DNA of 20,757 nucleotides from a virus. The notes beneath the pieces were generated by a model, which searched no databases, was not told the origin of the DNA, and worked only from the letters and a program-made list of their open reading frames with translations. Below, piece after piece: positions 19,601-20,757 of this stretch. The stretch lies in IMG/VR virus record IMGVR_UViG_3300017770_000228, positions 1 to 20,757 of that record, one strand, 5' to 3'. Every line of letters starts with the position of its first letter. Position 1 is the stretch's first letter. Position numbers and translations under genes: made by a program.

Positions 19601-20757
19601 ACAGATAGACTAGCATCTGGCGGTGCTGCAAACTCATTCACTTTCTTACGTGGCGACCAAAACTTTGCTCTTGCCATGCAATCCATTAAGGGTGCTGAGA
19701 GAAGATACTTTGCTCTACTAGCAGCACAGTGTAATTCTGGTTCTAGTCAGATGTTGTTTACTACCAACTCTGATGTTCTAATCGGACACGAAGTTAAGAA
19801 CAACGTTGCCGGTGTTCAAAATAATACAAACATCACTGGTGTTATCACAGCTGCTGGTTTAACCACTGTAGCACTAAACAATCCAGTAACACAAAATATT
19901 CCAATCAACACGATCATCGAATTTGAGCGTGGCGAATCTCCAATGACGTTTGAATCTACCTATACTTTAGGTGGATTTGTTGATGCTGTTATCGTTGCCA
20001 ATGGTGGTAGTGGATATACTAATGGTCAGTATTTTGATGTTGAACTACAAGGTGGCACAGGCACAGGTCTTAAAGCAAATATTGTTGTTTCTGGCAACGC
20101 AGTTACAGATCTGACAGTTACCGATGGTGGTAGTGGATACAACGCTGACTATGCTATCACAGTTTCTCCAACAGAAATTGGTGCTGGTTCTAATCTTGTA
20201 TTGAATGCTAAAGTTTCTACTGTTAATAGACAGTATGCAAACGTTGCTATTGATATCACCAGAGTTTCGGATCTAACTATTTCCGCTGATCTTTACGGAA
20301 CAATTGGTGTTTCTAGATATAAGAAAGCACAGTTCAATATCGGTCAGGCTGGTAATGGTTCGGTTGAACTTAAGACAGGTCCAGATAGTGGTCTAGACGC
20401 TGACTTACTAGATGGTCAGCAAGGTAATTACTATACAAATGCATCCAATCTATTTTCTGGAACAATTCCATCCGATAGATTAAATGGTACTTACAATATT
20501 GACGTTAGTGGATCTTCAAACAACACTATCAGATTACAAACTGGTACTAACAACCCAACATCAAATCCAGATCCAAACAGTTTTGTTGAAGGTGCTATTT
20601 CAAACACAGTATTTAATAGCTCCAACGGATTGGGATCTGCTTATCCTTCTGTTAATACTGGTATTGGATCTGGCACATCAACTAAGCACTTAGTTCTAAC
20701 TCTAAGAAACGGTGCGTCTGGTTTCGACGCATCATTTGGTGGCGTAAGACAACTTGC
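13697..20757 (+). CDS. Giant tail-fibre-like virion protein, 3'-truncated
   Basis: From ATG 13697 the frame shows no stop through to the right edge, at least 2353 residues. Residues 66-145 hold two GxGY repeats (GGSGYISPP, GSGYTQAP). At 284-300, KIATTEYVLNLA leads into GRIYVSQTIGSDLNDGRS. That is the usual opening of pectate-lyase-like beta helices, although no lyase catalytic site is evident. Residues 779-1310 contain two helical repeat units ending in MRNW and CANVA motifs. About 1360-1500 is glycine- and aromatic-rich (FLGGGGALIDGSKV, FPNQGKSMVAAAF, FGGTGYKV). After about 1640 come fibre motifs: ELGDFKVGTFARIE, LPTQKAVRDYI (1689), SGKISIDQIPAL, more GxGY repeats, FTFLRGDQNF and LDADLLDGQQGNYY (2233-2246). 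The latter are typical of trimeric fibres in tailed phages. It is probably a long tail fibre or baseplate-fibre protein; receptor specificity may lie beyond the window. The 52-base gap and promoter-like box suggest separate late transcription. Confidence 0.87.
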   Translation, partial: MSIHINSDKEKFQGSKPKLVGDNELTVRGGTGSLEKEILRTQLDANTGLPRVGINRTGQRVNDVKILTGGSGYISPPIITISAPIGGGGVQAQGSAFIFNGQVVSIAVNDPGSGYTQAPTVTIQAGGGVGASAEALLDTVDFELDINGAIRTSTSIISDTARILNLDIDNFVTPNAAFRAPSLKTYINNSGTLWSSNIILQENAYRYFGQNVYQALNSGQTGSSAPVHTDGEALNGEVNFKHIGFRVVDENDFGYSETGASGVFPRSITPLLGDRSDKIATTEYVLNLATNDVGGRIYVSQTIGSDLNDGRSAVNPVRSIKKAAQLAWATPGVKETLIVSGGDYVEDNPISLPPDASVVGDNLRLVIIRPANPGKHIFKFGDKNYVTGVTYRDKIDSNGDAVATWDFAMVFDDKQRILIDADVNGDFGTSFPIGHQIFGPQQFRVTFQNNTGLSTLITGLSVIGVNTGSRANIQKVVFDDITGPSAYISGTLDITLDSGSFVEGEQFNFVTSISYSVGSPLALTSTGTTSANKITFSTDPTSITPAGTYVYLSDDGNAIFTPSAGYYEVTQIEPNDINNPTSWEVSYLPVLGSTGWTAIQTASIEVFTGNAQVETLNTTALKSIRAEGEVVSVDEDYTSLLPISRLDFSLQGDTSIATGGFQGTQFGNAEDLGGIVFYTNALVGRNNTHDFKEGQEILIEGLPTSSPDLSALNGRQRIYKVLEDADGRCRRFVIPKKMPALTDAEFDPGQFATVKTATKSITLSLLNSPNTFPISSPVDRRFQDACTLLRNNRDFIADEVVGKINDQFARYFYSAYNISGNSFDIFVGLAEQSHTYVSGGTVKFGGTTYNVLNFVYSNAVTGVATVTTDSLVAGLNEDDHIKLEGMTLECDAGQKVYPSYSSPSATGSDGDSQCKEDIVHFINAIIRDLEFGSNHNVIEAAQKYIVDGKITYIEDEIIQNARAIEYARELAIYCMRNWRTENGAPSDPIYTPLHSSLPRYFDDTIITLTAGTPACANVASAIDTLSFLWSDVITNNASGTYLDAAYLISRNKDLIADQALIDTEAQFPSLNLSDTNQRKCRRDIRIVLDGLIKDLVLGGNNGIVTVAESYFTGVQLTGIAEAQRPSTIYAFQRVKIYALETMRNWSDGVVDSVTPVGAIYNSTTGDLNITYPVSGGGIPQVGDRIAFTEDAITFSCDMGGGAANHASPNRFDSNYGKSYEINSVTGTTMIAIGLNVGDAGTAAGIAHTFVSAKTNGTIIIFNPTTVTSTIPRFDDWNILLDSTPLCANVATSINTIMDLFEDILDETISAGTTVKTFGTLFDPALLITYPDNFIYDSNNVRMAIRGDFDDNPIIEASPYTQNASVISFLGGGGALIDGSKVKQPNCPFPGLELDGSASFPNQGKSMVAAAFTIVSFGGTGYKVINDGYTQLVSVFVIFCADGVLCESGGYASITNSATNFGQYALRGIGFREDPYTFDIATISNVSSTPTGRTILTVTGLGREPLEHYVAKIDGYRNTNTDIEYFVDVVAAVTVGPPFSAQLTFDDGTGGAMDLTDNATNQAVSTGSLLGKTINLHRPSIVNSSSHTWEFAGSGTNYLALPENGGTKIEAFEQVSEQYGRVYVSGTDELGDFKVGTFARIENRTGNITFTGTVTISEVEFLKLKGGDVVVTGFDASNTLGGATATDSKLPTQKAVRDYITNNLGPYINKPYSTNAVPRALVELTDSGKISIDQIPALRPFSVFTVANQAERTSLEGALAGDIAIQQDTSTSFILNNDNSSLFLGFAVDPALSFTIGDVFTGSISTGRIQSTEYRKGVVYQINVNNGGSGYVTPPVITFAGGNPEAGAVAAAATCTIANGTVVTVTIIDFNGYKGGFGYTTAPTITFAAPPGAGVQAQGNALLESRLYGNIVNNIKIEDTDTINDSTSPTPNTININRGVNTSSFDINNWVSLSSNQIAASDITSGVIETDRLASGGAANSFTFLRGDQNFALAMQSIKGAERRYFALLAAQCNSGSSQMLFTTNSDVLIGHEVKNNVAGVQNNTNITGVITAAGLTTVALNNPVTQNIPINTIIEFERGESPMTFESTYTLGGFVDAVIVANGGSGYTNGQYFDVELQGGTGTGLKANIVVSGNAVTDLTVTDGGSGYNADYAITVSPTEIGAGSNLVLNAKVSTVNRQYANVAIDITRVSDLTISADLYGTIGVSRYKKAQFNIGQAGNGSVELKTGPDSGLDADLLDGQQGNYYTNASNLFSGTIPSDRLNGTYNIDVSGSSNNTIRLQTGTNNPTSNPDPNSFVEGAISNTVFNSSNGLGSAYPSVNTGIGSGTSTKHLVLTLRNGASGFDASFGGVRQL
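16031..16816 (+). repeat. Helical repeat unit 1 in the tail-fibre-like protein
   Basis: Residues 779-1040. The order is FQDACTLLRNNRDFIADE, an inserted beta module (about 803-905), CKEDIVHFINAIIRDLEFGS, a helix ending AIYCMRNW (W978), a strand (LPRYFDDTIITL), then CANVASAIDTLSFLWSDVI (C1015). Unit 2 follows directly. Confidence 0.7.
16817..17640 (+). repeat. Helical repeat unit 2 in the tail-fibre-like protein
   Basis: Residues 1041-1315. The order is LDAAYLISRNKDLIADQA, CRRDIRIVLDGLIKDLVLGG, a helix ending ALETMRNW (W1145), a beta insert (about 1150-1260), a strand (IPRFDDWNILL), then CANVATSINTIMDLFEDIL (C1286). The helical motifs follow the same order as in unit 1, but the beta insert is in a different place. 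Confidence 0.7.

Noticed and set aside
19309-19686. 125-codon open frame on the - strand
   Set aside because: It is antisense to the last large gene, where the + frame has clear GxGY and FTFLRGDQNF fibre motifs.

Overview
The window is a block of very large structural genes from a T4-like marine myovirus, most likely a cyanomyovirus infecting Prochlorococcus or Synechococcus. A T4-like pelagiphage is the main alternative. The reasons are A+T-rich DNA with mostly AGA arginine codons, every gene on the + strand, almost no intergenic DNA, and proteins of recognisable cyanophage virion types: a DUF4815 protein, tail-fibre-type motifs, and GxGY-rich beta repeats. I see no host-type metabolic gene, tRNA, CRISPR array, insertion sequence or integration site.

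Layout. (1) 2-7435: a 5'-truncated DUF4815 virion protein, 2477 residues visible. (2) 7445-7651: a 68-residue protein with a C-terminal coiled coil; its 3' end overlaps the next gene by 14 bases. (3) 7638-13142: an 1834-residue mosaic fibre-like protein. It holds four tandem 37-39-residue repeats, a cupredoxin-like domain with an amicyanin-type Cys-x2-His-x2-Met loop, a second degenerate cupredoxin-like domain split by an inserted module, and a duplicated tail-fibre segment. (4) 13144-13644: a 166-residue probable virion protein. (5) A 52-base gap with a T4-late-promoter-like box and a Shine-Dalgarno-like GGGAG. (6) 13697-20757: an open frame of at least 2353 residues running off the right edge. 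It combines a beta-helix-type start motif, two helical repeat units each carrying the same kind of beta module at a different place, and C-terminal tail-fibre motifs.

How they fit together. Genes 1 to 4 are packed end to end (gaps of 9 and 1 bases, one overlap), so they are probably co-transcribed late in infection. Gene 5 probably has its own late promoter. The products are most likely baseplate or tail-associated fibres and their attachment or decoration proteins. Shared glycine-rich modules recur across the three giant proteins, which suggests module shuffling among them.

The most unusual signal is the apparent copper-site constellation (His334, Cys398, His401, Met404) in the third gene, in a protein with only four cysteines. 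Functions beyond 'virion structural or fibre' are inference. No searches could be run.
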